Source: Alcaligenaceae bacterium
Lineage (GTDB): Bacteria; Pseudomonadota; Gammaproteobacteria; Burkholderiales; Burkholderiaceae_B
DNA length: 43,448 nt
Direction of reading: 5' to 3'
NCBI GenBank assembly: GCA_947378965.1
Contig: CANCMG010000030.1
Span: forward strand, 1 to 43,448
A program made the position numbers and the translations under genes. The notes under the pieces were generated by a model. That model was not told the origin of the DNA, searched no databases, and worked only from the letters and a program-made list of their open reading frames with translations. Positions 32,122 to 40,684 of this stretch are shown here, one piece after another. Position 1 is the stretch's first letter, and each line of letters begins with the position of its first letter.

Positions 32122-32997
32122 TTAAACATTTCGCTTAGCCATTCTCAAGATTGCACGCAGCACATCGCTATCCAAGTCCAAGTACTGATCAATAATACTG
32201 AAATGATTAAAGCCTGGTGAGACAGCAACGCCCGGATCACCACCATGACGGTGCAAGTGGTGTGCATAGCGATAGGATTGATCGATGAATTGCCAGGGTT
32301 CGCGTCCGCCAGCAATAATTTGCGTGGGGCAAAGAATCAAGGGTGGTTGTCTTTCGTAGTCATGTCGCGCAATCTGCTCTGTCGTCAGATGCAGCTCAGC
32401 ATTGACAGACGTCAAAACGGCTGGTGCTGGGTCGTAGATGCCACTGATCAGCGTTGCAGCCTTGAGCAGTTGTGCAGGCAGGCCATACGCCGTCCAGTCA
32501 GTTGCCAAGGCTGCAGCCCCCAAGTGTGCGCCAGCCGAATGTCCGGACAGGGTGAGTTGCTCAGGGTCACCGCCATAGGTGGCAATATTGCGTGCAGTCC
32601 AGGCGATCGCCTCAAGCGCTGACTTAACGACCCCGTCAAGATTCACCTCGGGGCATAACGCATAATTCGCAATAACCGTGCAGATCCCTGCCTGATTTAA
32701 GGGTGTGGCGATATAGGCAAAGTTTGCTTTGTCTTGGGTGCGCCAATAACCACCATGAAAGAAAATATGAACAGGCGCGTTAGGTTGAGCCACTGGATAA
32801 ATATCGAGTGTGTGTAGTTTGGCACTGCCGTACTTAACATCTGCCACGCGCGTCGGGCAAGCCAAAGCGATTTCATTTGGCTTGTCTCGCAGTGCTCGGT
32901 ACTTGGCAAACTCGGGGACTGCCTTTTGCGGATTGTAGTGATACTCATGTTCTTCTGGGCTTAAGCCGTGCCAGAGACGAAGTGCTTCTGCTTGCAT
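32122..32997 (-). CDS. Alpha/beta hydrolase, HGGxW type (arylformamidase-like)
   Basis: A 291-residue soluble esterase/amidase and probably the first gene of the minus operon. It has the oxyanion-hole motif HGGYW (81-85), typical of arylformamidases (N-formylkynurenine formamidase-like) and related carboxylesterases, nucleophile S154 in GHSAG, and a C-terminal His in FNHFSII. The N-terminal YxYNPQKAVPEF region is also usual in this group. I start at the ATG behind AGGGTGG; an in-frame ATG 11 codons earlier lacks such a site. Likely hydrolyses an ester or N-formyl/N-acyl bond to feed the racemase-type enzyme. No kynurenine-pathway gene is nearby, so the named role is not claimed. Confidence 0.85.
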   Translation of the reverse strand: MQAEALRLWHGLSPEEHEYHYNPQKAVPEFAKYRALRDKPNEIALACPTRVADVKYGSAKLHTLDIYPVAQPNAPVHIFFHGGYWRTQDKANFAYIATPLNQAGICTVIANYALCPEVNLDGVVKSALEAIAWTARNIATYGGDPEQLTLSGHSAGAHLGAAALATDWTAYGLPAQLLKAATLISGIYDPAPAVLTSVNAELHLTTEQIARHDYERQPPLILCPTQIIAGGREPWQFIDQSYRYAHHLHRHGGDPGVAVSPGFNHFSIIDQYLDLDSDVLRAILRMAKRNV

Positions 32998-33128
32998 TGA
33001 TAGCCACCCTAAAAAACAACCCTTGCACAAGGCGATGCCTTTGCGTAAAGAGGTGCTAAACAGCGATGAACCGTCACCCTAACTATTTGGGCGCGTCCTT
33101 TGTCTTTATCGTTTTTTTTTGCTGATTC

Positions 33129-33157
33129 AATTTACTGCCTCGCTATTGCAAAGTCAA
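33129..33157 (-). promoter_or_regulatory. Candidate sigma70 promoter for the minus-strand operon
   Basis: On the minus strand TTGACT (-35, 5 of 6) is followed after exactly 17 bases by TAAATT (-10, 4 of 6). Transcription would start about 125 bases before the alpha/beta hydrolase ATG. Confidence 0.5.
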
Positions 33158-33220
33158 CAGGCGGGCTTGCGTGCGGAGTTCTAAGTTCAAGCGCCGCCGA
33201 CCGTTAGGCTGCTCTTCTGG

Positions 33221-33249
33221 TTGACAGTTTCTGCAATTCAAAATAACCT
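33221..33249 (+). promoter_or_regulatory. Candidate promoter for the liv operon
   Basis: A perfect -35 TTGACA at 33221-33226 is followed after 17 bases by a poor -10 (TAACCT, 3 of 6), about 55 bases before the LivK-like start. The weak -10 suggests dependence on an activator. Confidence 0.4.
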
Positions 33250-33305
33250 CAAACGTGAATCGATTTTTGAAAAGAGTCTGAAAAGGCCATATTGGAGGAG
33301 CCCAT

Positions 33306-34511
33306 ATGAATACGATCGCTCGTGCGGTTTGTGGTTTTGTTTTAAGCGTGGCTGGGCTGACAGCCTCGGCGCAACAGCAGGGCGTCACCGCTGACAATAT
33401 TTTAATTGGTGCCTTTGGGCCGATTACTGGGCCGGCGGCCTACATTGGGCTGGCGGGCCGTGATGGCATGAACCTTGCGATCAAAGAGATTAATGCCGCT
33501 GGCGGGATTAACGGTCGTAAATTATCATCCGCCTTTGAAGATGACGCCCACTCGCCCACCAGAGGCTTGGCCGCAGCTAAAAAACTGATTGAACAAGACA
33601 AAGTCTTTATGTTGATGTCAGTCGGTGGTAGTAACGCAACGGCCGGCACGATTGACTATGTGCGCGATAGCAAGTTGATTATGTATGTGTCGATTGCTTC
33701 AGTGCCACAAGTGACCTGGCCTTTCGCTAAAAATATGTTTCGTGGCGGCACGACCGAATCGGCTCGCTACGGTGAGCTCTACGCTGAGTTTCTCTCCACT
33801 CACTTTAAAACCAAAAAAATCGGAATCATGAGTGGCCGGGAGGAGTATCCGCGCAACGAGGGTGACGCGACGGTGACCAAGTTAAAAGACTGGTTTGGCC
33901 TTGCACCGGTGGCGCGAGTTGAGTTCAATATTGGCGATAAAGATTTCACGCCACAGCTGGTGCAAATGCAAAAAGCTGGCCCAGATGTCATCGCCTTTTT
34001 AGGAAATCCGGCAGAGGCAGCGATTGCCATGCGTCAGGCTAAAGAGCTTGGCCTGAAGCAGCCCTTTTTTGTCGGTAGCAATATGGTTGACCCCGCACTG
34101 GTGTTAGCCGCACGTACTTCGGCAGAAGGGGTAACAGGCTTTTCATTAATTCCGTTATTGCCTGGCTCAAAGAACCCCGACATGGTGAAGTGGCAAGAGT
34201 CTTGGAAAAAAGAGTATCCAAGCGCACCTGCTGGTCGTCCCAATAACTTTGACGTGATGGCCTATGCTGATATGTATGTCGTGGCCGATGCGATGAAACG
34301 TGCCGGCAAAGACCTGACAACCGATAGCATGATTGCGTCTTTAGAAGCCACCAAAGACTTCAGCGTCGGAGCGATTGCGACCAAGCGCACCTTCTCGACC
34401 AAGCACCATATTGGTAACCTGACCTTAGTGCCCATGATTGTGCAAAATGGCGCTTGGGAGCCAGTCACCTGGAGTAGTTCGCGTCAAAGTGATATTTTGA
34501 ATCGCTACTAA
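33306..34511 (+). CDS. Branched-chain amino acid-type ABC substrate-binding protein (LivK-like)
   Basis: A 401-residue type I binding protein of the LivK/Leu-Ile-Val family. A Sec signal ends near residue 22 (LTASA-QQ). The mature N terminus has GVTADNILIGAFGPITGPAA and the typical INAAGGINGRK. Members of this family in catabolic clusters often bind aromatic acids, amides or urea rather than amino acids. A strong GGAGG site precedes the ATG. First gene of a run of at least nine genes that includes amidohydrolase, acyl-CoA synthetase and HyuAB. Ligand likely the compound those enzymes degrade. Confidence 0.92.
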   Translation: MNTIARAVCGFVLSVAGLTASAQQQGVTADNILIGAFGPITGPAAYIGLAGRDGMNLAIKEINAAGGINGRKLSSAFEDDAHSPTRGLAAAKKLIEQDKVFMLMSVGGSNATAGTIDYVRDSKLIMYVSIASVPQVTWPFAKNMFRGGTTESARYGELYAEFLSTHFKTKKIGIMSGREEYPRNEGDATVTKLKDWFGLAPVARVEFNIGDKDFTPQLVQMQKAGPDVIAFLGNPAEAAIAMRQAKELGLKQPFFVGSNMVDPALVLAARTSAEGVTGFSLIPLLPGSKNPDMVKWQESWKKEYPSAPAGRPNNFDVMAYADMYVVADAMKRAGKDLTTDSMIASLEATKDFSVGAIATKRTFSTKHHIGNLTLVPMIVQNGAWEPVTWSSSRQSDILNRY

Positions 34512-34531
34512 CGCGCTCGCAGCGTCATACG

Positions 34532-35407
34532 ATGACAATCACGCTTGCGTTTCAGTTGGCGATTGCAGGGGTCAGTGTCGGAAGCATTTATGCTCTCGTG
34601 GCACTGGCCATTGTGATTCCCTTTAAGTCATCGGGTGTACTTAATTTTGCACAGGGCGAGGTCGTCACGTTTGGTGCCTATGCCGCCTTGGTGTTAACAC
34701 AACTCGCGCTCCCGTATTCGGTGGTGGTGTTAGGTGTTGTGGTGCTGGGTGGGGTGGGGGGCATTGTGGCCGAACGTCTGCTGATTCGGCCAATCGTTCA
34801 GGCACCTGAGTTCACATTAGTGATGGCGACCTTTGCGATTGGCCTGCTGATTAAAGGTCTGATTTCGCTGAAGTTTGGCGATAGTGCGGCGTCGCTCGAC
34901 AGCCCCTTTGATCCAGAGCCACTTCTGGCCTTCGGCTTGAGATTTAATCTGACCTCGCTTTGGATCTTGGCGTGCACCACGTTCGTGACTCTTAGCGTCA
35001 TTGGTTTTTTTAAATATACAAAAATGGGTAAGGCCATGCGAGCCGTTTCGGTGAACGCCGAGGCGTCCAGACTGATGGGCATCAAAGTGAGTTCTGTGTA
35101 TCGCTGGGCCTGGGGGATCAGCACAGCCATCGGTGCATTGTCTGGTTTGCTTGTGGCGCCCTTGATTGGTATCAATCCTGAAATTGGCCACTTAATACTA
35201 AGAGGCCTGCTTGCCGCAGTGATTGGTGGCTTCACCAGCATCGCGGGTGCGGTGTTTGGTGGTATTGCGGTCGGCTTAATCGAAACATTTTCTGGTGTGT
35301 TGATCGGTAGTACCTTTAAAAATCTCGTGCCTTTTCTGTTATTGATGTTGCTGCTGTTCTTCAGGCCACACGGCCTGTTTGGTGCGGCTGAAGCGAAAAG
35401 AGTCTAA
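34532..35407 (+). CDS. Branched-chain-type ABC permease (LivH-like)
   Basis: A 291-residue inner-membrane permease with about eight hydrophobic spans. It opens with AGVSVGSIYALVALAI and NFAQGEVVTFGAYAAL, the standard LivH signatures. The Val/Gly-rich third span is encoded by a low-complexity GGT/GTG stretch. Pairs with the LivM-like subunit, whose likely start follows four bases after its stop. Confidence 0.92.
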   Translation: MTITLAFQLAIAGVSVGSIYALVALAIVIPFKSSGVLNFAQGEVVTFGAYAALVLTQLALPYSVVVLGVVVLGGVGGIVAERLLIRPIVQAPEFTLVMATFAIGLLIKGLISLKFGDSAASLDSPFDPEPLLAFGLRFNLTSLWILACTTFVTLSVIGFFKYTKMGKAMRAVSVNAEASRLMGIKVSSVYRWAWGISTAIGALSGLLVAPLIGINPEIGHLILRGLLAAVIGGFTSIAGAVFGGIAVGLIETFSGVLIGSTFKNLVPFLLLMLLLFFRPHGLFGAAEAKRV

Positions 35408-35411
35408 ACGC

Positions 35412-36374
35412 ATGAAGATTTCTCCAGCAACCTGGTTTGGCGTAGTGGCTGTTGGCGCTTTCGCGATCGCTGGGTCGTTTATGGGAAGCTACCCCATTTA
35501 TCTATTGAGCTTGGCGATGATAAACATCATCTCAGCGCTAGGGCTCAACTTATTGACAGGCAACTCTGGGCAAATTTCACTTTGCCACTCGTCTTTTATG
35601 GCGCTTGGTGCCTACGTTTCGTCGCTGCTGACTTCGATGTTAGGGCTGCCCTTCTGGGTGGCGATTCCGTGTGCAGTGTTGATTGCCGCGTGTCTTGGCA
35701 CCTTGTTGAGTCTGCCCACCAGACGTCTGCGCGGAATCTATCTGGCCTTGGCGACCTTGGGATTTTTGCAACTGGTGCAGATTACGCTCGAAGAAATGTC
35801 CGAGCTGACAGGCGGGGTACGTGGCTTGAAAGTCCCGCAACCCACTGTCTTTGAGGGCCAGCCTCTTAATTATTATTCGATCTATCTGGTGGTGTTGGTG
35901 GTGTGTGGACTGTCGATTTTAGTGACACGAAATTTGCTGGCCTCGCGGATTGGGCGCGAACTGAATGCTGTCCGCACCAGTCCGCATGCTTCGCAAGCAC
36001 TTGGTGTGTCGGTAGATCGCGTCAAGTTGATTGCTTTCGCGCTAGCGGCGGGCTATGCAGGACTTGCTGGCGGCTTACTCGCCGTAGTGGTTGGGTTTAT
36101 TGATCCGAATGAATTCGGTGTCTCGGCGGCGCTTAAGCAAATCACTTTTATTGTGGTGGGTGGCTTAGGATCGGTCATGGGTTCTGTGCTTGGTGCGACC
36201 GTGTTGTCTGCGCTGCCTGAACTATTACGACCCGTTAAAGAATACAGTGACGTGATTTATGCGCTCATCCTTTTGGGGTTTTTGATCTTTGTGCCGCGGG
36301 GCTTAGCCGCTTCGCTTGAGCTCTTTGTCTTGAGCCTAATACGCAAGCGGGTCTGGCGCAAAAAATTATCATGA
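35412..36374 (+). CDS. Branched-chain-type ABC permease (LivM-like)
   Basis: A 320-residue permease with about nine spans and the LivM signatures GLNLLTGNSGQISLCHSSF and GVRGLKVP. I chose the ATG at 35412, just after the LivH-like stop; an in-frame GTG at 35379 inside that gene would add 11 charged residues. The cytoplasmic segment GVSVDRVKLIAFALAAGYAGLAGG contacts the ATPases. Its stop overlaps the LivG-like start as ATGA. Confidence 0.92.
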   Translation: MKISPATWFGVVAVGAFAIAGSFMGSYPIYLLSLAMINIISALGLNLLTGNSGQISLCHSSFMALGAYVSSLLTSMLGLPFWVAIPCAVLIAACLGTLLSLPTRRLRGIYLALATLGFLQLVQITLEEMSELTGGVRGLKVPQPTVFEGQPLNYYSIYLVVLVVCGLSILVTRNLLASRIGRELNAVRTSPHASQALGVSVDRVKLIAFALAAGYAGLAGGLLAVVVGFIDPNEFGVSAALKQITFIVVGGLGSVMGSVLGATVLSALPELLRPVKEYSDVIYALILLGFLIFVPRGLAASLELFVLSLIRKRVWRKKLS

Positions 36375-37150
36375 CCTTACCTCGCTTAACGCTCGAAAAA
36401 ATTGCCGTACGTTTTGGTGGGCTGATCGCCGTGCGCGATCTGTCTCTATCGCTTGCGCCCGGAGAAATCCGCGGCTTGATTGGCCCAAACGGGGCAGGCA
36501 AGACAACCGCCGTGAACGCGATTTCTGGTGTCGTACCCATCGAACAGGGTCGTATTTTTCTCGATGGCGATGATGTTTCTGGGCTGGCCCCCCACGAGCT
36601 CAGCCGAAAAGGGATTGCGCGTACGTTTCAACATGTCGAAGCCTTTGGTGATATGACCGTGTTAGAGAACGTGATGATTGGAGTCGCCAGACACGCGCCC
36701 GTTTCGTTATGGTCTGCCGCGGTCGGCACCCCCTTTGCGCGTCGCACTGAGTTGGCCTACCGGAAAGATGCGCTAGATATTTTGAAGTTATTTGAACTTG
36801 AAGGCTATCAAGATACGGTCGCTTCTGAGCTACCCTTTGGTCTGCTAAAGCGCATGGATTTGGCTCGTGCCTTGGCCTCACGTCCTAAAATATTGTTGCT
36901 CGATGAGCCAACGTCGGGCATGAGCGAAAGTGAAGCTGATCGTGCGATTCAAGCGGTTCGGCGACTGGCTGAGCAATTTTCTATGACGCTGTTAGTGATT
37001 GAGCACAACATGCGTGTGATGATGGCGCTCGCTGATGTCGTCACCGTCATGCAACAAGGTGCGGTGATCGCTGAGGGGACGCCGCACGAGATCCAAAACG
37101 ACCCCGTCGTCATTGCTGCGTATTTAGGTGACGAAGATGCCGACGCTTGA
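36371..37150 (+). CDS. Branched-chain-type ABC ATPase (LivG-like)
   Basis: A 259-residue ATP-binding subunit. Walker A is GPNGAGKTT (38-46), Walker B ILLLDEPTSGM, switch His in VIEHNMRVM. The ABC signature is degenerate: where LivG normally has LSYGQQRRLE this protein has LPFGLLKRMD. The paired LivF-like subunit keeps a perfect signature, so the heterodimer still has one canonical site. Overlaps LivM by four bases and LivF by 14. Confidence 0.9.
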   Translation: MTLPRLTLEKIAVRFGGLIAVRDLSLSLAPGEIRGLIGPNGAGKTTAVNAISGVVPIEQGRIFLDGDDVSGLAPHELSRKGIARTFQHVEAFGDMTVLENVMIGVARHAPVSLWSAAVGTPFARRTELAYRKDALDILKLFELEGYQDTVASELPFGLLKRMDLARALASRPKILLLDEPTSGMSESEADRAIQAVRRLAEQFSMTLLVIEHNMRVMMALADVVTVMQQGAVIAEGTPHEIQNDPVVIAAYLGDEDADA

Positions 37151-37856
37151 AATCAACTCGCTGACCTCTGGTTACTCAAACATACCGGTCTTGAAAGAGA
37201 TCTCGTTAACGGTTCCCGAACATAGTATTGTCGGGATATTGGGTGCGAATGGTGCGGGCAAAAGCGCATTGTTACGCGCCATCTCCGCTTTGAACCCTGT
37301 ACACAGCGGCAGCATTCAGTTTGACGGCGTTGAACTTGGCGCAATGACTGCCGAGCGGGTCGTGGGTGAGGGCGTGATCCAAGTCCCTCAAGGACGTTTG
37401 TTATTCGGTTCGATGAGTGTGCGTGAAAACCTCGAACTCGGTGCGTTTTTGCAAACAGACCGCGCCTTTATCCGTGAGCGTCTGGCTCACGTCTGTCATC
37501 TGTTTCCGGTATTGGCCGAGCGCGCGAATCAGGCTGCGGCCTACTTGTCTGGTGGCGAGCAGCAGATGCTCGCGGTGGGGCGGGCCTTGATGTCGAAACC
37601 CAGATTGCTTTTGCTCGACGAGCCCTCGCTTGGCCTTGCACCAAAGATTTTTGACTTGATCCTCGACAAGCTCAAAGACATCCATGCGGCAGGCGCTTCA
37701 ATTTTGATTGCCGAGCAAAACGCTCGCAAAGTATTACGTTTTGCACAGTATTGCTATGTCTTACAAAATGGCAGTATTGCCTTTCACGGCACCACTGAAT
37801 CACTCAAGAATGACGTTCGCATTGAGCAATCTTACCTAGGGGCAGTAACAAAATGA
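37137..37856 (+). CDS. Branched-chain-type ABC ATPase (LivF-like)
   Basis: A 239-residue ATP-binding subunit with Walker A GANGAGKS, signature LSGGEQQMLAVGRAL and Walker B LLLLDEPSLGLAP. The ATG at 37137 has AGGTGA six bases before it, inside the end of the LivG-like gene; an in-frame GTG at 37128 is the longer alternative. Overlaps the next gene by four bases (ATGA), so the amidohydrolase is translationally coupled to the transporter. Confidence 0.92.
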   Translation: MPTLEINSLTSGYSNIPVLKEISLTVPEHSIVGILGANGAGKSALLRAISALNPVHSGSIQFDGVELGAMTAERVVGEGVIQVPQGRLLFGSMSVRENLELGAFLQTDRAFIRERLAHVCHLFPVLAERANQAAAYLSGGEQQMLAVGRALMSKPRLLLLDEPSLGLAPKIFDLILDKLKDIHAAGASILIAEQNARKVLRFAQYCYVLQNGSIAFHGTTESLKNDVRIEQSYLGAVTK

Positions 37857-38710
37857 AATTGATCGATATCCACTCACACTGGGGCACCAAGCGCGGTTAT
37901 GCCTTGCAAGACGAGGCTGAGTTGGCGCAGCAAAAGGCGACCTGGAACTCGCAGCCCAGCTATCATACCGAGGCTGAAATGGCGGCCTATTTTCGCCAAA
38001 CTGGGGTTCGGGCGATTCTCGATTTTGGCTATACAAAATATATTCCTTTAAGTCAGGCGAAAGCCATTCATGATTATGGTTTTGAAACGCAGCGTGCCCA
38101 TCCGCAAGAAATTATTGGTCATTGGGTTCACATCGACCCCCACACCGGTATTGAAGGGGTTCGCGAATTAAGACGTTGTATTGATCAGGCGCCAGGCTTT
38201 ATCGGCTTTGCTGTGTCGGGCTCGGGAAGCGGGCCCGCCTCTGACCCAATTTGGGCGCCCTTTTACGAGTTGTGCACAAGCGCAAAAATCCCTGTGCTGA
38301 TTTTTGTTGGGACAACAGGGCTTGGGGCGGGGTTGCCTGGCGGCAATGGCATCATTCTTGATCACTGTCATCCGCGTCATCTTGATGAGGTGGCAGCAAA
38401 AAATCCCGACATGACAATTGTGGCAGCTCGTCCGGGCTGGCCCTGGCAGGCTGAAACGCTTGCCGTACTGCTGCACAAACGCAATATTTGGTACGAATTG
38501 CACGGCTGGTCGCCTAAGTATCATCAACCCGATTTACAACACGACATCTCGCGCAGATTGCGTGACCGTGTCATGTTTGGGGCGGATTATCCCCTTTTTA
38601 CCTATGAACGACTGATTGATGACTGGAAGAAATGTGGTTACACCCAAGAGGTGCTTGACCACGTGTTTCATCTGAACGCCGAGAGATTTCTTGAGTCGGT
38701 GAAACGTTAA
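37853..38710 (+). CDS. Amidohydrolase-superfamily protein (Amidohydro_2)
   Basis: A 285-residue TIM-barrel protein of the ACMSD/Amidohydro_2 group (PF04909), acting as hydrolase or decarboxylase on small acids. Metal motif HSH at 7-9, a later His-rich DHCHPRH and the C-terminal metal Asp in FGADYP are seen. The segment that in many relatives reads AHPGWPW is AARPGWPW, so a usual metal-binding or catalytic His is Arg. Some subgroups do carry Arg there, so activity may be retained with a changed centre. Coupled to LivF by ATGA. The last nine codons and stop form the first unit of a four-copy 58-base tandem repeat. Confidence 0.85.
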   Translation: MKLIDIHSHWGTKRGYALQDEAELAQQKATWNSQPSYHTEAEMAAYFRQTGVRAILDFGYTKYIPLSQAKAIHDYGFETQRAHPQEIIGHWVHIDPHTGIEGVRELRRCIDQAPGFIGFAVSGSGSGPASDPIWAPFYELCTSAKIPVLIFVGTTGLGAGLPGGNGIILDHCHPRHLDEVAAKNPDMTIVAARPGWPWQAETLAVLLHKRNIWYELHGWSPKYHQPDLQHDISRRLRDRVMFGADYPLFTYERLIDDWKKCGYTQEVLDHVFHLNAERFLESVKR

Positions 38711-38912
38711 GACAACCGTAAATGGCTGAAGCTTGCAAGAGAGATTTCTTGAGTCGGTGAAGCGTTAAGACAACCGTAAATGACTGAAGTTTTCAAGAGA
38801 GATTTCTTGGGTCGGTTAAACGTTAAGACAACCGTAAATGACTGAAGCTTGCAAGAGCGATTTCTTGAGTCGGTGAAACGTTAAGACATCCGTAAAAAAC
38901 TGAAGCGCTCAA
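38681..38912 (+). repeat. 58-base tandem repeat at the 3' end of the amidohydrolase gene (4 copies)
   Basis: Units start at 38681, 38739, 38797 and 38855. The first holds the last nine codons and TAA of the amidohydrolase. All contain GATTTCTTG, CGTTAAGACA and a CTGAAG block at fixed distances, with only a few differences per copy. They fill almost the whole 252-base gap before the acyl-CoA synthetase gene. There are no spacers, so this is not a CRISPR array. Confidence 0.95.
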
Positions 38913-38962
38913 GATTGTTGGCGCTGCTGAGCGATCGTTGAATTTTTGAGAGGTAGCCTTGC

Positions 38963-40576
38963 ATGATTGAAATACCTAGACCACCAACTGCTGAGTTGAT
39001 CGCGCACTACGAGGGGTTAGGCTATTGGGGCGAACGAACCTTTGGCGATATTTTAGAGTCGCGCGCGCTGCAGTCGCCTGACCGAGAGGTGATTGCCGAC
39101 GAGCATCGGCGCATCACTTATGGTGGTCTATACGGCGAGGTAAAAAGGTTCGCTGAGTTTTTGCGTCGCAAAGGTGTCAAAAAGGGCGATGTGGTGACGC
39201 TTCAGTTGCCGAATCGAATTGAATTTGCCGTTGTCTTCTTCTCACTTGAATTGATTGGTGCGGTCGCCAATAAGATTAGTGCTGACTTCAGAAAAACCGA
39301 GGTTGAATATATTCTTCGCTTTTCAGAGTCAAAGGCCTATATCTGTGCAGAAGAATTTAAAGGATTTAAATTTTTAGATATGGTGCAAGAGCTTCGACCA
39401 AGCTTGCCCGCGCTTGCTTTGGTTGTGTGCGTCGACAATGTTGACCGCGCGGGCGTTGAGAGCTTCGCCAAGGTTGTTGATGCAACCCCTGAAATCGCGC
39501 TTGAAAATCGCGTGCGTATGTCTGCGTTAGATGTCATGCGAATGTGTTTTACCTCTGGCACAACCGGCAATCCGAAAGGTGTCTTGCATTGTTTTAATAC
39601 AACGCTTTGGACCGCTGGCTTATTCAATCGCGAACTGGCTGTCACCGAAAACGAAGTGATGCTCGGATTTTTGCCTGTTGGCTTAAATTGGGGCTACATG
39701 AATTTGGTGCAAACGGTGATTGCAGGCTGTCGCATCGTGCTAGTCGAAAAATTTTCGCCTAAGGCCATTCTTGAATTGATCGAAAAAGAAAAAATTAGTT
39801 ACATCGCCACGCCACCCGCCGCGATCGTGGCCTTACTCAATACGCCTGAGTTAAGTATCCAAGGCATGGCCTCATTACGTTTGATGGTGACCGGAGGCGC
39901 TTCGGCGGCGGTCGAAACAATCAAAGATTTTCAGTCTAGAATCCCTGGCGCCAAGCTTGTTGAGTTGTATGGCATGCTCGAAACTGGGTTTCACACGATT
40001 ACAGGTCTGGATCAAGATCCTTTAAAGGTGAATGGCACAGTCGGAAAGTGCATGCCATCAATGGGGCTACGCATCATTGATGATGAGGGCAAAGACGTAC
40101 CATACGGAGAGATTGGCGAGATTGCCGCTGCCGGACCAGCGATTCATTTGGGTTATTTAAATAACCCACAAGTGAATCGCGAAAGTTTTACCGAGGATGG
40201 CTGGTTTCGCACAGGCGATCTGGGTCAGTTCGTCGATCAAGAGGGTAATCTGCGTATCTCTGGGCGTAAAAAAGAGATTATTAATCGTGGCGGAAAAAAA
40301 TATTTTCCGCGTGAAATCGAAGAATTGCTCTACGAGCATCCCAGTCTTTTACAAGTGGCCGTGGTTGGCAAACCCGATTTGAGATTGGGTGAAAAAAACT
40401 GCCTGTGTGCTGTGATCAAACCGGGTGCGCAATTTACCCTTGAAGACGCCGTTGAGTTTTTAAAAGGCCGTGTTGCCGACTATAAGTTGCCTGAAGAGTT
40501 AGTGGTCTTTGCTGAGCTGCCCATGACGCCAACTGGAAAAATTCGACGCCCCGCGCTGGTCGCCCTTGTGTCGTGA
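38963..40576 (+). CDS. AMP-forming acyl-CoA synthetase/ligase
   Basis: A 537-residue adenylate-forming enzyme that should activate a carboxylic acid with ATP and CoA. P-loop-like TSGTTGNPKG (197-206), YGMLETG, then the hinge region GWFRTGDLGQ and SGRKKEIINRGGKK, and the C-terminal catalytic Lys in TPTGKIRRP (K526), all intact. Closest in feel to the cyclohexanecarboxylate/long-chain/2,3-dihydroxybenzoate-type ligases. It lies between the amidohydrolase and HyuA, so the acid may be the product of either. GAGAGG precedes the ATG by about ten bases. Substrate cannot be read from the sequence. Confidence 0.9.
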   Translation: MIEIPRPPTAELIAHYEGLGYWGERTFGDILESRALQSPDREVIADEHRRITYGGLYGEVKRFAEFLRRKGVKKGDVVTLQLPNRIEFAVVFFSLELIGAVANKISADFRKTEVEYILRFSESKAYICAEEFKGFKFLDMVQELRPSLPALALVVCVDNVDRAGVESFAKVVDATPEIALENRVRMSALDVMRMCFTSGTTGNPKGVLHCFNTTLWTAGLFNRELAVTENEVMLGFLPVGLNWGYMNLVQTVIAGCRIVLVEKFSPKAILELIEKEKISYIATPPAAIVALLNTPELSIQGMASLRLMVTGGASAAVETIKDFQSRIPGAKLVELYGMLETGFHTITGLDQDPLKVNGTVGKCMPSMGLRIIDDEGKDVPYGEIGEIAAAGPAIHLGYLNNPQVNRESFTEDGWFRTGDLGQFVDQEGNLRISGRKKEIINRGGKKYFPREIEELLYEHPSLLQVAVVGKPDLRLGEKNCLCAVIKPGAQFTLEDAVEFLKGRVADYKLPEELVVFAELPMTPTGKIRRPALVALVS

Positions 40577-40684
40577 CCCCCTTTTGTATTAAATGCCAGT
40601 TACGCAACAAACGGCACCGTCACAACGCTGATGACCGATTTGCGAGAAGTCGTTCAAAACCATTAACCGCCTTGGAGATCACCT

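Larger units (their letters stand above)
32998..33305. other. Divergent intergenic region, 308 bases
   Basis: Separates the two large catabolic operons. It holds candidate sigma70 promoters for each direction (33129-33157 minus, 33221-33249 plus), a nine-T run near 33111, and about 63 bases between the -35 elements where a shared regulator could bind. No gene and no strong inverted repeat found. Confidence 0.5.

Noticed and set aside
38681-38912. Possible CRISPR array
   Set aside because: The 58-base units are directly adjacent with no unique spacers, and no cas gene is present.
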